The notes: a model not told the origin generated them from the letters alone. Shown: positions 7,953 through 17,376, counted from the stretch's first letter. The stretch is 64,000 nucleotides of DNA from Pseudoalteromonas apostichopi (GCF_030297135.1 NZ_AP028066.1:830442-894441); one strand, 5' to 3'. Numbers and translations: made by a program.

Positions 7953-9254
7953 ATGTTTCGCTGGAATGAGGAAAATCAACAAGCACAGCAGGCGGTACTC
8001 ACCCGCCCTGCTGTTACTGCAAGTAAAGAGGTCGAAGCAATTTGTATCGACATCTTAAATGCAGTTAAAACAGAAGGTGATGCAGCGTTATTAAAGATGG
8101 CAAAAGAGTTTGATAAGCGCGAAACACCTCGCTTATTAGTACCGGTTGAAGAAATTAATCAAGCTGAGCAGTTACTATCAAGCGAGTTAAAAGCCGCCAT
8201 CGAAACGGCCTATGCCAATGTAAAACGCTTTCACCAAGCACAATTACCTAAAGACATTAAGTTAACAACGCAACCTGGCGTACTGTGTGAACTTAAATAT
8301 CAAGCCATTGAAGCGGTAGGTATTTACGTGCCAGGTGGTAGTGCGCCATTGCCATCGTCAGTGATTATGCAAGGGGTGCTTGCACAGTTAAGTGGTGCAC
8401 AAACTGTTGTGCTTACTACACCTGTAAAAGCCGATGAAACTATCAACCCTGCCATTTTATATGCGGCAAAACTATGTGGTATTAAAACCATTGTAGAAAG
8501 TGGCGGCGCAGGTGCGATTACAGCGATGGCATACGGCACAGAATCAGTGCCTAAAGTAAACAAGATTTTTGGCCCTGGAAATAGTTTCGTCACTATGGCA
8601 AAACAACTTGTTGCGCAAACTATTCCGGGTATGGCGATTGATATGCCAGCCGGCCCTTCTGAAGTGTTAGTGATTGCTGATGAGCGTGCAAACCCTGAGT
8701 TTATTGCCGCTGATTTATTGTCGCAAGCAGAGCACGGCGCTGATTCGCAAGTTATTTTACTATGTAACAGCGAACGTATTATTGAAAAAACACAGCAAGC
8801 ATTAACAGAGCAGCTAGCAAAATTAAGTCGTAAAGACACTGCCGAACAAGCCCTAGCTAACTCAAGCTTGATATTAGTGGACTCGGTTGAGCAAGCCTTT
8901 GCAGTGTCTGCTGAATATGGTCCTGAGCACCTTATTTTACAACTTGCTGATGCGCAGCCTTATCTAAGCTTAGTGAAAAATGCCGGTTCAGTATTTGTGG
9001 GTGATTACACCCCTGAGTCTGCCGGTGACTATGCGTCCGGTACTAACCACGTACTACCAACGTATGGTTACAGTGCGACCTATTCGAGCTTAAACTTATT
9101 GGACTTCTTTAGAACTTACACAGTGCAAACCATCAGTAAAAATGGCTTACGTGAATTATCTAAAGCAATTTTACCTTTAGCTGCAGCAGAGGGACTAGAT
9201 GCTCACGCTAATGCTGTTTCAATTCGTCTTGAGGCTATGAACAATGAGCGATAA
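7953..9254 (+). CDS. hisD: Histidinol dehydrogenase
   Basis: Last two steps of the pathway: histidinol to histidine, using two NAD+. The 433-residue protein starts FRWNEENQQ and contains the family landmarks GIYVPGGSAPLPSSV near residue 125, the GPGN loop of FGPGNSFVTMAKQ, MPAGPSEVLV, a zinc-ligand segment SQAEHGADSQ and the late AGDYASGTNHVLPT. The gene begins 6 bases after hisG and overlaps hisC by 11 bases, implying translational coupling. Confidence 0.97.
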   Translation: MFRWNEENQQAQQAVLTRPAVTASKEVEAICIDILNAVKTEGDAALLKMAKEFDKRETPRLLVPVEEINQAEQLLSSELKAAIETAYANVKRFHQAQLPKDIKLTTQPGVLCELKYQAIEAVGIYVPGGSAPLPSSVIMQGVLAQLSGAQTVVLTTPVKADETINPAILYAAKLCGIKTIVESGGAGAITAMAYGTESVPKVNKIFGPGNSFVTMAKQLVAQTIPGMAIDMPAGPSEVLVIADERANPEFIAADLLSQAEHGADSQVILLCNSERIIEKTQQALTEQLAKLSRKDTAEQALANSSLILVDSVEQAFAVSAEYGPEHLILQLADAQPYLSLVKNAGSVFVGDYTPESAGDYASGTNHVLPTYGYSATYSSLNLLDFFRTYTVQTISKNGLRELSKAILPLAAAEGLDAHANAVSIRLEAMNNER

Positions 9255-10341
9255 TGCAAAAATAACAACGCTGTTGCCAGATAACATTGCTGCACTTACA
9301 GCCTATAGTTCAGCGAAAAGTGAAAAGCTCACAGGCACTACTTGGTTAAATGCCAACGAAAGTCCATATTCACGTACTCCAAATATCAATTTAGCTGATT
9401 TAAATCGCTACCCAGATCCGCAGCCTCAGCAAGTGATTAATCGTTATGCTTGCTATGCTAATTTAGAGCCGGAGCAAGTACTAATGACTCGCGGAGCTGA
9501 TGAAGGTATTGAGCTATTAGTACGTACGTTTTGTCGTCCAGCTAAAGATAGCATTGCACTCTTTTTGCCAACTTACGGCATGTACAAAGTAACCGCTGAC
9601 ACTCACAACATTGCGATTAACGGTTTAACTCAAGAACTGTTATTAAAAGGTACGGTTGATGAGATTGTAACCGCAGTTGCTGACTCAAAACTGGTGTTTA
9701 TTTGTAATCCAAATAACCCAACTGGCAGTATGACTAGCCTAGACAAAATCAGAAAAATCACCCAGCAACTTGCAGGTAAAGCGATTGTCGTGGTTGATGA
9801 GGCTTATATAGAATTTTGCCCAGAGCAAACAGCTGCAAGTCTCATTAATGAGTTTAGTAACCTTGTGGTACTGAGAACCTTATCTAAAGCGTTTGCACTT
9901 GCGGGTCTTAGAACAGGCTTCACACTCGCTAACAATGAGCTACTTGCGCCTATTCGTAAAGTGATTGCGCCTTACCCTGTATCAACCGTTGTTGCGAGCA
10001 TTGCAGCAGACGCATTAAGTAGTGACAACATCGCTTCAATGCGCCGTCAGGTGACAATTCTCAATAGCTTAAAAAGCAAACTAAAAAGTTGGCTTGAGCA
10101 ATCACCTGCCGTTATCAAAGTACTGAGCGGTGAAGGTAACTTTGTCACTTTAAAATTAAAAGACAAGCAATCATTTAATATCGCACTTGAGCAAGGACTC
10201 GTAATGCGTGCCTTCACTTTATATGGCGAAGATGATTGGTTACGAATTTCTATCGGTAACGAGCAAGAACTAGAACAAGTAAAAGTTTGGTTAGATGGCT
10301 TATCACTGACCAGCAAAACAGTAGAACAGGAATTATCATGA
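9244..10341 (+). CDS. hisC: Histidinol-phosphate aminotransferase
   Basis: A PLP enzyme of 365 residues that converts imidazole-acetol phosphate to histidinol phosphate. It shows the class II pattern: LNANESPYS and LNRYPDPQ near the N terminus, TRGADEGIELL, ICNPNNPTG, VVDEAYIEF, and the PLP lysine in RTLSKAFALAGLRTG. The start ATG lies inside the end of hisD, and the stop shares ATGA with the hisB start. Confidence 0.96.
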   Translation: MSDNAKITTLLPDNIAALTAYSSAKSEKLTGTTWLNANESPYSRTPNINLADLNRYPDPQPQQVINRYACYANLEPEQVLMTRGADEGIELLVRTFCRPAKDSIALFLPTYGMYKVTADTHNIAINGLTQELLLKGTVDEIVTAVADSKLVFICNPNNPTGSMTSLDKIRKITQQLAGKAIVVVDEAYIEFCPEQTAASLINEFSNLVVLRTLSKAFALAGLRTGFTLANNELLAPIRKVIAPYPVSTVVASIAADALSSDNIASMRRQVTILNSLKSKLKSWLEQSPAVIKVLSGEGNFVTLKLKDKQSFNIALEQGLVMRAFTLYGEDDWLRISIGNEQELEQVKVWLDGLSLTSKTVEQELS

Positions 10342-11399
10342 GCAACCCGTATTTATTTATTGACCGCGATGGCACGATTATCGAAGAGCCAATCACCGAC
10401 AAACAGGTTGATAGCCTTGAAAAATTGGTGTTTTTGCCGAATGTGATCCCTGCTCTATTACAACTTCAAGCGGCAGGTTACCGCCTTGTGATGGTTTCGA
10501 ACCAAGATGGTTTAGGAACTGATAGCTTCCCAACAGCTGATTTTGATATTGCTCAAGACAAAATGATGAATATCTTAAACAGCCAAGGAATCAAATTTGA
10601 TGAGGTTCTGATCTGCCCTCACTTTGATGAACAAAATTGTGACTGCCGTAAGCCAAAAACCGGATTACTTACTGAGCTAATGCGTTCAGGTAAAGTCGAT
10701 TTAGCACGCTCATTTGTGATTGGCGATCGCCAAACAGATATCGGACTTGCCAAGAACTTATGTTGCGAAGGCATTTTGTATGATGGCAGCTGGGATACAA
10801 TTGTCACAAAGTTGACAACAGCGAACCGTGAAGGCCGTGTCACTCGCAATACCAAAGAAACACAAATCGATGTGAAAGTTAATTTAGACCAAACAAAAAA
10901 TGGTGAAATTAGCACAGGCCTTGGCTTTTTCGATCACATGCTTGACCAAATTCGCACCCATGCCAATATCGGTCTTAATATTCAAGCAACTGGCGATTTA
11001 CACATTGATGAGCACCACCTAGTTGAAGATATCGGCATTGCACTTGGTCTTGCTCTTAAACAAGCATTAGGTACAAAAACGCAAATTGGTCGTTATGGTT
11101 TCGCATTGCCTATGGATGAATGCAAAGCTGAAGCACAAATCGACTTATCAGGCCGTGCATCATTTGTATTAAATGCCGATTTTAGCCGTGAAAAAGTAGG
11201 CGACTTAGACGTACAAATGGTTGAACATTTCTTTAAAAGCTTAAGTGATAATGCTGCGATGAGCCTTATTCTGTCGGTTAGCGATGGTAACTGCCATCAC
11301 CAAGTTGAAGGTCTATTTAAAGCGTTTGCTAGAGCACTTCGCGCTGCGATTGCTAAAGATGCTTCGCAACAAACTGCTAGCTCTAAGGGGTGTTTATGA
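10338..11399 (+). CDS. hisB: Bifunctional histidinol-phosphatase / imidazoleglycerol-phosphate dehydratase
   Basis: The 353-residue protein fuses two enzymes. The N-terminal HAD phosphatase (about 1-165) has FIDRDGTIIEEP and the Zn-binding Cys/His cluster around CPHFDEQNCDCRKP. The C-terminal dehydratase (about 170-353) has FFDHMLDQIRTHA and DEHHLVEDIGIALG metal-binding His motifs and a second EHFFKSL segment. I start at MSNPYLF because this ATG overlaps the hisC stop (ATGA) and matches the family start; an upstream in-frame start would add 17 unrelated residues. Confidence 0.96.
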   Translation: MSNPYLFIDRDGTIIEEPITDKQVDSLEKLVFLPNVIPALLQLQAAGYRLVMVSNQDGLGTDSFPTADFDIAQDKMMNILNSQGIKFDEVLICPHFDEQNCDCRKPKTGLLTELMRSGKVDLARSFVIGDRQTDIGLAKNLCCEGILYDGSWDTIVTKLTTANREGRVTRNTKETQIDVKVNLDQTKNGEISTGLGFFDHMLDQIRTHANIGLNIQATGDLHIDEHHLVEDIGIALGLALKQALGTKTQIGRYGFALPMDECKAEAQIDLSGRASFVLNADFSREKVGDLDVQMVEHFFKSLSDNAAMSLILSVSDGNCHHQVEGLFKAFARALRAAIAKDASQQTASSKGCL

Positions 11400-11986
11400 T
11401 TGCTATAATTAATACCGGTTGTGCCAACATTAACTCTGTTCGTTTTGCCTTTGAACGCTTAGGTAAAACACCAGAGGTGATCACTTCACCTGAGCAATTA
11501 AAAGGTTTTGAACGTGCGATTTTACCTGGCGTAGGCCATGCCTCTGTTGCAATGAAACGCTTAAAAGACGGTGGCTGGCAGCAAGCAATTGATGAATATC
11601 AGCGCCCGCTGATGGGAATTTGTTTAGGTATGCAATTACTTTGTGACAAAACTGAAGAAGGCAATGTTGATTGTCTTGGCAAAATCCCAGGTATTGTTAA
11701 GCAACTTGATGTAGGTGAATTAACTTCACCGCACATGGGCTGGAACGACCTAAGCGTCTTAAAAGAGCATGCCCTCACTAAAGGTTTATCAGCGCAAGAT
11801 CAAGTGTACTTTGTGCATAGCTTTGCTCACACAGTGAACGATGCCACCTTAGTTAGCGGTGAATACGGACAAGCTTTTTCAGCGATTGTTGCCAAAGATA
11901 ACTACGCAGGTATGCAGTTCCACCCTGAGCGAAGTGCTAAAGTAGGCACCCGACTTTTACAAAACTTTTTAGATTGGCAGCTGTAA
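11396..11986 (+). CDS. hisH: Imidazole glycerol phosphate synthase, glutaminase subunit
   Basis: This class I glutamine amidotransferase of 196 residues supplies ammonia to HisF. The nucleophile is in GICLGMQLLC, and the His-Glu pair in MQFHPERS. ATG overlaps the hisB stop as ATGA, which decides the start over a GTG two codons upstream. HisH and HisF form one complex and are encoded two genes apart, with hisA between, as in E. coli. Confidence 0.96.
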   Translation: MIAIINTGCANINSVRFAFERLGKTPEVITSPEQLKGFERAILPGVGHASVAMKRLKDGGWQQAIDEYQRPLMGICLGMQLLCDKTEEGNVDCLGKIPGIVKQLDVGELTSPHMGWNDLSVLKEHALTKGLSAQDQVYFVHSFAHTVNDATLVSGEYGQAFSAIVAKDNYAGMQFHPERSAKVGTRLLQNFLDWQL

Positions 11987-12013
11987 GCGCAGCAAAAAAT
12001 AAGAGAAATAAAC

Positions 12014-12748
12014 GTGATAATTCCAGCACTCGATGTATTACAAAACCAAATTGTGCGCTTATATCAAGGTAAGTATGATACAGCACAATTTTACCCTTAC
12101 GAACTTAGCGCACGCTTACAAGAGTATGCAAATAGCGGCGCAGGTAAACTACACCTCGTTGATTTAGAAGGTGCGCGCGATCCAAATAAAAAACAGTGGC
12201 AGCATATTCAAGCGGCAACCAAAGCGCTTAATGTGCCTTATCAAGTAGGTGGCGGTATTCGCTCTGAGCAAGATGTTGCCGACTGGCTTGAAGCCGGTGC
12301 TAACCAAGTCGTGATTGGCTCAATGGCCGTTGAAAAGCGCGAGCAAGTACAAGCTTGGATTGAAAAATTTGGTGCAAAGCACTTCGTTATAGCACTTGAT
12401 GTAAATAAAACGGAAAACGGCTGGGCACCAGCGACACATGGGTGGCTAAGTGAATCTAAGTTTGGTTTGTTCGAACTTGTTGATTTTTACGTAGCTCTCG
12501 GTGTAATTGATTTTCTGTGTACAGACATCAGTAAAGACGGCACGATGACAGGCCCTTCATTTGCACTTTATGAAGATCTAACTAACCACAATAGCGAGAT
12601 TAAAGTTCAAGCATCAGGCGGTGTAAGCTCACTTGATGATATTGCAAAGCTGAAAAAACTTGGCGTTGGCGGTGTTATATTAGGTAAATCATTACTCGAT
12701 GGTGCCTTTAATGTTGAGGAGGCGTTAGCATGTTATCAAAACGCATAA
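12014..12748 (+). CDS. hisA: ProFAR isomerase
   Basis: A (beta/alpha)8 isomerase of 244 residues that opens the ring of ProFAR to PRFAR. The two catalytic Asp lie in IIPALDV (residue 7) and in CTDISKDGT; VGGGIRS and ASGGVSS are the phosphate-binding loops. The start is GTG, preceded by AAGAGA. The 27-base gap after hisH is the largest inside the operon, and the end overlaps hisF by 19 bases. Confidence 0.96.
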   Translation: MIIPALDVLQNQIVRLYQGKYDTAQFYPYELSARLQEYANSGAGKLHLVDLEGARDPNKKQWQHIQAATKALNVPYQVGGGIRSEQDVADWLEAGANQVVIGSMAVEKREQVQAWIEKFGAKHFVIALDVNKTENGWAPATHGWLSESKFGLFELVDFYVALGVIDFLCTDISKDGTMTGPSFALYEDLTNHNSEIKVQASGGVSSLDDIAKLKKLGVGGVILGKSLLDGAFNVEEALACYQNA

Positions 12749-13509
12749 TTCCTTGTTTAGATGTTAAAGACGGTCAAGTCGTTAAAGGTGTTAAATTTAA
12801 AGGCCATGAAGTAGTTGGTGATATTTTAAAGCTTGCAAAAGCATACAGCGATGCCGGTGCTGATGAACTAGTTTTTTATGAAATCAGTGCCAGCGTCGAA
12901 AAGCGTCTACTTGATGTAAATTGGGTAGAGAACATTGCGCGCCATATTGATATTCCATTTTGTGTGGCTGGTGGCATTAAATCTGTTGCTGATGCGGCAC
13001 GTGTTTTAGAACGTGGCGCAGATAAAATCAGTATTAATAGCCCAGCTATCGCTCGCCCAGAGCTAATTAAAGAATTACACGATGAGTTCGGTAAACAATG
13101 CGTAGTTGTTGGTATTGATAGTTTTTATGATGAAAAAACTGATGAGTATTTGGTGTATCAGTTAACGGGTGATCCAAATGCATCAAGCCGTACTCGCTAC
13201 AAAACCGAAGAATGGGTTAAGCGCGTGCAAGACCTAGGTGCTGGCGAAATCGTCCTTAATTGCATGAACCAAGATGGCGTGCGTAAAGGCTACGACAATG
13301 TTCAGCTATCAAAAATGCGTGCACTGTGCGATATTCCACTAATTGCTTCGGGTGGCGCAGGGACAATGCAAGACTTTGTTGATGTATTTCAGCAAAGCCA
13401 AGTTGATGGTGCTCTCGCTGCCAGCGTATTTCACAAGAACGTCATTGATATTGGCGAACTAAAACAATTTTTAATCGATAATAATGTAGCGGCAAGATTA
13501 TGCAATTAA
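12730..13509 (+). CDS. hisF: Imidazole glycerol phosphate synthase, cyclase subunit
   Basis: A (beta/alpha)8 cyclase of 259 residues. With HisH it converts PRFAR plus ammonia to IGP and AICAR. The N-terminal RIIPCLDVKDGQVVKG and the later VVGIDSF supply the catalytic Asp pair; VAGGIKS and ASGGAGT are the phosphate-binding loops. It starts inside hisA and ends inside hisI (10-base overlap). Confidence 0.97.
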   Translation: MLSKRIIPCLDVKDGQVVKGVKFKGHEVVGDILKLAKAYSDAGADELVFYEISASVEKRLLDVNWVENIARHIDIPFCVAGGIKSVADAARVLERGADKISINSPAIARPELIKELHDEFGKQCVVVGIDSFYDEKTDEYLVYQLTGDPNASSRTRYKTEEWVKRVQDLGAGEIVLNCMNQDGVRKGYDNVQLSKMRALCDIPLIASGGAGTMQDFVDVFQQSQVDGALAASVFHKNVIDIGELKQFLIDNNVAARLCN

Positions 13510-14114
13510 CCAAAGACACTCTTACTCAAGTCGATTTTGCCAAAAGCGAATTGATCCCAGCTATTGTGCAAGACGCACGCACTGGGGTTATTTTAATGCA
13601 AGGCTTTATGAATCAAGACGCATTAGCTGCCACTTTTGACAAACAAAAAGTAACCTTTTTCTCACGTTCTAAAGAGCGCTTATGGACTAAAGGCGAAACA
13701 TCAGAAAACTACCTTGAAGTTGTCTCGGTGCACACCGACTGTGATTACGACTCTATATTAGTACTCGCAAACCCACTTGGCCCAACCTGTCACTTGGGTA
13801 CACAAAGCTGTTTTGGCGATGATGCAAAACCTAGCTTATCGTTTTTGGCCGAGCTTGAACAAGTTATTGTCTCGCGTAAAAATGATGACCCAAGCAAAAG
13901 CTACACTGCGTCTTTATTTGCAAAAGACTTAAGCCGTAGTTGCCAAAAAGTGGGGGAAGAAGGTGTCGAAGTTGCCCTTGCAGCTATGAAACATGATAAC
14001 GATGAATTAACCAATGAATCGGCAGACTTACTGTATCACTTAACCGTGTTATTACAGCGCCAAGGCTTATCATTGGCCGATGTGGTGAGTTGCTTACAAG
14101 GCCGCCATAAGTAA
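13500..14114 (+). CDS. hisI: Bifunctional phosphoribosyl-AMP cyclohydrolase / phosphoribosyl-ATP pyrophosphatase
   Basis: The 204-residue fusion (hisIE) carries out steps 2 and 3. The N-terminal cyclohydrolase has FFSRSKERLWTKGE and the metal-binding CDYDSIL and CHLGTQSCFG segments. The C-terminal pyrophosphatase has a MazG-like helical domain with EEGVEVALAA and ESADLLYHL acidic motifs. It is the last gene of the operon, followed at once by a hairpin terminator. Confidence 0.96.
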   Translation: MQLTKDTLTQVDFAKSELIPAIVQDARTGVILMQGFMNQDALAATFDKQKVTFFSRSKERLWTKGETSENYLEVVSVHTDCDYDSILVLANPLGPTCHLGTQSCFGDDAKPSLSFLAELEQVIVSRKNDDPSKSYTASLFAKDLSRSCQKVGEEGVEVALAAMKHDNDELTNESADLLYHLTVLLQRQGLSLADVVSCLQGRHK

Positions 14115-14124
14115 ATGAAGTACA

Positions 14125-14154
14125 TTAAGATGCACCTTTTCAGGTGCATCTTAA
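14125..14154. terminator. Bidirectional hairpin between hisI and the convergent serine hydrolase gene
   Basis: TTAAGATGCACC (14125-14136) and GGTGCATCTTAA (14143-14154) form a perfect 12-bp stem with a 6-base loop. U-rich tails on both sides are only moderate. It sits in the 43-base gap between two convergent genes and probably serves both. Confidence 0.8.
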
Positions 14155-14157
14155 ATC

Positions 14158-15537
14158 TTATTGCCTAAGTGCTTTTAAAACATCACGAGTAAAGTCATGT
14201 TCACTAAAGCCTTTAAGACCCGCAAGATCATACCCTCGCCTAACAATAACTAGCTGCTCGCTTGGAATAATCACCAAATATTGACCTCGGTTGCCTCGCG
14301 CTGCGATAGTATCGTTTGGTAATTCTGGGAAGCGTTCGTTATAAAGCCACCACTGTGCACCGTATCCAGGTGCAGCTTCTGGGGGCTGCGCAGGTGCTGG
14401 TTTACTTATATAACTTAACCAATCTTTTGGTAATATTTGCTCACCTTGCCAGCGACCATTATTTAGGTGTAACAGTCCTAAACGAGCAAGATCTCGTGAG
14501 GTAGTCCACACTTGCGATGACAAAATAAAGTCACTTTGCCAGTCAGATTCTAAAAAAGTATGCTGCATGCCAATTTTATCGAGCAAGTTTTCATACGGAT
14601 AACGTAAGTAACTCGCTTCATCGTTGAAAGTTTCTCTTAGAGTTCGAAGCGCTAACATGGTGTCGTTATTGGCATATTTCCAGCGGCTGCCAGGCTTTAC
14701 TTCTAACGCAGTATGCGTTGCAGTATCAGACACTAAACCGCCCCCCATATAAACCCGATCTGTCCGGTTGCCCGCTTTATTACTATCTAAGCCTGATGCC
14801 ATATGAAGTAAGTTTTCAAGAGTTATTTCACCACGCGGATCAAGCGAATGAGACCAACTTTCAAGCCCCGCTGGTTTAGTTACATCAAGTCGCTTTTGCT
14901 CTACCGCCACACCAATGATGCTAGCGCCAATACTTTTTGCAACAGACCAAGTTCGCTGTGCGGTTTCTGGGGTAAAGCCTGCTTTATATTGCTCTGCTAA
15001 AATCGCCTGTGGGCTTGCTATTAAAATAGCTGAAGTACGTGCGCCTTCGCCATAATGACGAGTAAAAGCCTGAGCAATGACCTCATCAAGCGCCTTATTG
15101 CCCGTTGTTTTATTAACACCATTTAGCGTTTGCCATGGCTTACCATCATCCTTTAGATCAGCTAGGTTTTCTTTAAACGGAGATTGCACAAGTGATGCAG
15201 ATTCTAGGCTAGCTCCAACAGGCAAATCAACGCAACCTAAACGCGGACGCCACACTGATATACGCTGCTTATCTTTATCATAATCGACAGTGACTCGCCT
15301 ATGCTTGGTATCAATATTTGCTTGCAGTGTTTTTACCGTGTCTGCGATTAAAGGATAAATTCCCGTAAGTTCATCTGTAACGATTTGCTCAGTCGTTTTG
15401 TCAGCATTAAACGTGGCACTACAAGTAAAGTTGGCGACATACCCTGCAGCATAAGCATTTAAGGTTACATCAGTTTCCTCACTACAAGCACAAAAGCTGA
15501 TCCACAATAAACTACTTAGGAAGATTATTTTTTTCAT
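14158..15537 (-). CDS. Class C beta-lactamase-like serine hydrolase, probable lipoprotein
   Basis: I start at MKKIIFLSS (ATG 15537), preceded by AAGGAA. The 459-residue protein begins with a signal peptide ending in a Cys-rich FCAC that could be a lipobox. The beta-lactamase/transpeptidase-like domain has the nucleophile motif S198-V-A-K201 and a Tyr-Ala-Asn second motif (KYANND). The third motif (KTG/HTG) is not obvious; GNRGQY lies in the right place. Such proteins are esterases, D-aminopeptidases or carboxypeptidases of unknown substrate, and a beta-lactam resistance role is not implied. It is convergent with the his operon. Confidence 0.85.
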   Translation of the reverse strand: MKKIIFLSSLLWISFCACSEETDVTLNAYAAGYVANFTCSATFNADKTTEQIVTDELTGIYPLIADTVKTLQANIDTKHRRVTVDYDKDKQRISVWRPRLGCVDLPVGASLESASLVQSPFKENLADLKDDGKPWQTLNGVNKTTGNKALDEVIAQAFTRHYGEGARTSAILIASPQAILAEQYKAGFTPETAQRTWSVAKSIGASIIGVAVEQKRLDVTKPAGLESWSHSLDPRGEITLENLLHMASGLDSNKAGNRTDRVYMGGGLVSDTATHTALEVKPGSRWKYANNDTMLALRTLRETFNDEASYLRYPYENLLDKIGMQHTFLESDWQSDFILSSQVWTTSRDLARLGLLHLNNGRWQGEQILPKDWLSYISKPAPAQPPEAAPGYGAQWWLYNERFPELPNDTIAARGNRGQYLVIIPSEQLVIVRRGYDLAGLKGFSEHDFTRDVLKALRQ

Positions 15538-15747
15538 TATTATTCCTTGGGGGCAAATACTATAAGTTAGCAAAAGGAAAAAATAATGATATGTTTTTAC
15601 GGCAGAGTTAACGCTTTTAACGGTAAAAAAGCTGGATATTAAAAACTAAGAAGCATTATTTTTTTAAAAGTTTATAAACTGTTTAAACCTTTTGTACCAG
15701 CACCTGCGACTAAGCTAAAAACATCTCAAATATGAAAGGGAAGAACC

Positions 15748-16485
15748 ATGTTAAGTAAAGTAAAAACACTCTCGCTTATTGCCGCAGGCCTATTATCAGC
15801 CCAAACATTTGCTTGGGGTGAAATGCCTCTGCAAGAAACCAAAAACCTTAAGCTAGATGCAGCATCATTAAGTGCTTTGAAAGTCGAAGCTGGCTCTGGT
15901 TTTTTGCACATTACAGGCACTGACAGTGATGAAGTAACCGTTAAAGCTGAAATTTATCAAGAACAGCCGCACGATGAATACTGCTTAACGCTTGAAGCTA
16001 AAGGCAATAATGCCGCACTTGGTGCAGGACAATGTGAACACCATACCAATAAGCAAACTCGCATTGATTTAACTGTTGCGATCCCGCGTTCATTTAATGT
16101 CGATGTGCACGATGGTTCTGGTGAGATTATTATTAGCCAAGTAGCTGATACAGTAATCAACGATGGTTCTGGTTCAATTACAGCTAATGACATTACAGGC
16201 ACTTTAGAAATCAATGACGGCTCTGGCAGCATAGATGTTCGTAATGTCAGCCGTAATATTAAAATTCATGACGGCTCTGGCAATATTAATGTGGCAAAAG
16301 CACAGGGCAATATTGAAGTACACGACGGTTCTGGCGGTATCGATTTAAATGATATTTCCGGTGATGTTGTCGTTTCAGATGGCTCTGGAAGCATTCGCGT
16401 TGATACTGCGGCAAACTTTGAACTATTAAGTGATGGTTCTGGCTCTGTAAAAGTAACTAATATTGCCGGTAAAACTAAGATGTAA
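15748..16485 (+). CDS. Exported DUF4097-like protein with seven DGSG repeats
   Basis: This 245-residue protein has a signal peptide (1-22, ending FAWGE). After an N-terminal part that resembles DUF4097 (VEAGSGFLHITG), seven DGSG motifs occur between residues 122 and 229. The first interval is 17 residues and the next five are exactly 18. Alternating hydrophobic residues between them (SITANDITGTLEI) suggest one beta-solenoid coil per repeat. AAGGG precedes the ATG. No catalytic motif is visible. It is likely periplasmic or outer surface, function unknown. It is followed by a strong terminator. Confidence 0.85.
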   Translation: MLSKVKTLSLIAAGLLSAQTFAWGEMPLQETKNLKLDAASLSALKVEAGSGFLHITGTDSDEVTVKAEIYQEQPHDEYCLTLEAKGNNAALGAGQCEHHTNKQTRIDLTVAIPRSFNVDVHDGSGEIIISQVADTVINDGSGSITANDITGTLEINDGSGSIDVRNVSRNIKIHDGSGNINVAKAQGNIEVHDGSGGIDLNDISGDVVVSDGSGSIRVDTAANFELLSDGSGSVKVTNIAGKTKM

Positions 16486-16513
16486 GCTCACGAATATATA
16501 ACAAGATATAACC

Positions 16514-16539
16514 AAATGCCCTCCTTTGTGAGGGCATTT
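16514..16539 (+). terminator. Terminator of the DGSG repeat gene
   Basis: AAATGCCCTC (16514-16523) and GAGGGCATTT (16530-16539) form a 10-bp stem with a CTTTGT loop, ending in a short T run. Confidence 0.85.
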
Positions 16540-16636
16540 TGCATTGTAATTGCCAATCTTTATTAGCATTTTTACAAGGGCTTAGGTATCCTCTAGAAAA
16601 CGTTTAAGGAACTGCTATTTAAAAGGATAGCCTGAT

Positions 16637-17149
16637 ATGAAAAAGCCACTCGTCGCCTTACTAACTGGCCTTGTTTTAACAGGTTGTACAGGACTAACAA
16701 CTGAACAACAAGTTGCCATTGATAACTTAACCCCTTGCGAGAAAATCAACGCCCTATTAGGTGCTTACGACAACCGCTTTGAAGGCTTAAAACGTAGCCG
16801 TGTAAATACTAAATACATGGAAACATGGACAGCAAAATACAACCTTATTGCTGATAACTGTCAAATCACGGCGCTTGATAAAGACAATGTCACCTACCGT
16901 TGTGTAGGCAACTATGAGCAACAGCAGCAAGCTGTGGCCGATCACACCCGTGCGGTTAATTTTACCCAAGCTTGTTTAGCAGGTAATAATTGGCATCAAA
17001 CACAAAAAGAGTCTGCAGAATCGTTACGCACCACGTTTGTGCTTGACGAAAACAACCCTGTTATCTCAATTCATTCGGGTAAAACCTTATCGCGTAAACA
17101 GCCTTGGTCTACCACTCTTGAAATTGGTAAACCCGTTGAAGGCAAATAA
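16637..17149 (+). CDS. Hypothetical lipoprotein
   Basis: The 170-residue protein has a clear lipoprotein signal, with LTGC placing the lipidated Cys at residue 17. The mature part has several Cys residues (ATPCEK-like region, DNCQI, YRCVG, QACLAG), which suggests disulfides in the periplasm. I recognise no domain. AAAAGGA lies about 10 bases before the ATG. It is followed by a hairpin and a DUF1289 gene on the same strand. Confidence 0.8.
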   Translation: MKKPLVALLTGLVLTGCTGLTTEQQVAIDNLTPCEKINALLGAYDNRFEGLKRSRVNTKYMETWTAKYNLIADNCQITALDKDNVTYRCVGNYEQQQQAVADHTRAVNFTQACLAGNNWHQTQKESAESLRTTFVLDENNPVISIHSGKTLSRKQPWSTTLEIGKPVEGK

Positions 17150-17158
17150 AATACCCTT

Positions 17159-17182
17159 GAAGGCTAATAGACATTAGCCTTC
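17159..17182 (+). terminator. Hairpin after the lipoprotein gene
   Basis: GAAGGCTAAT (17159-17168) and ATTAGCCTTC (17173-17182) make a perfect 10-bp stem with a 4-base loop. There is no real T tract, so termination may be partial, and the stem ends 8 bases before the next ATG. Confidence 0.5.
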
Positions 17183-17190
17183 TCATCACT

Positions 17191-17376
17191 ATGACAAATT
17201 CAAAAAAACCAACCAGCCAATTCAAAACAGATTGCATCGGCCAATGTCATCGCCTAAATGGCTTTTGCACTGGCTGTGGCCGCAGTAATGATGAAATTTT
17301 TGATTGGATCATTTTATCCGAGCAAGAAAAAAAAGTAATTTTAAATACCCCTCGCCCTGACATAAAAACGAAATAG
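17191..17376 (+). CDS. DUF1289 small cysteine-rich protein
   Basis: This 61-residue protein contains the DUF1289 pattern C-x3-C-x7-C-x2-C (DCIGQCHRLNGFCTGCGRS) followed by DEIFDW. The four Cys may bind a metal or an iron-sulfur cluster; the function is not known. No good ribosome-binding site precedes the ATG, because a hairpin occupies that position. Confidence 0.8.
   Translation: MTNSKKPTSQFKTDCIGQCHRLNGFCTGCGRSNDEIFDWIILSEQEKKVILNTPRPDIKTK

Noticed and set aside
8324..8839. A 171-codon open frame antisense to hisD.
   Set aside because: It lies wholly opposite a certain gene, has no ribosome-binding site, and has the Ser/Ala/Thr-rich composition typical of antisense shadows.
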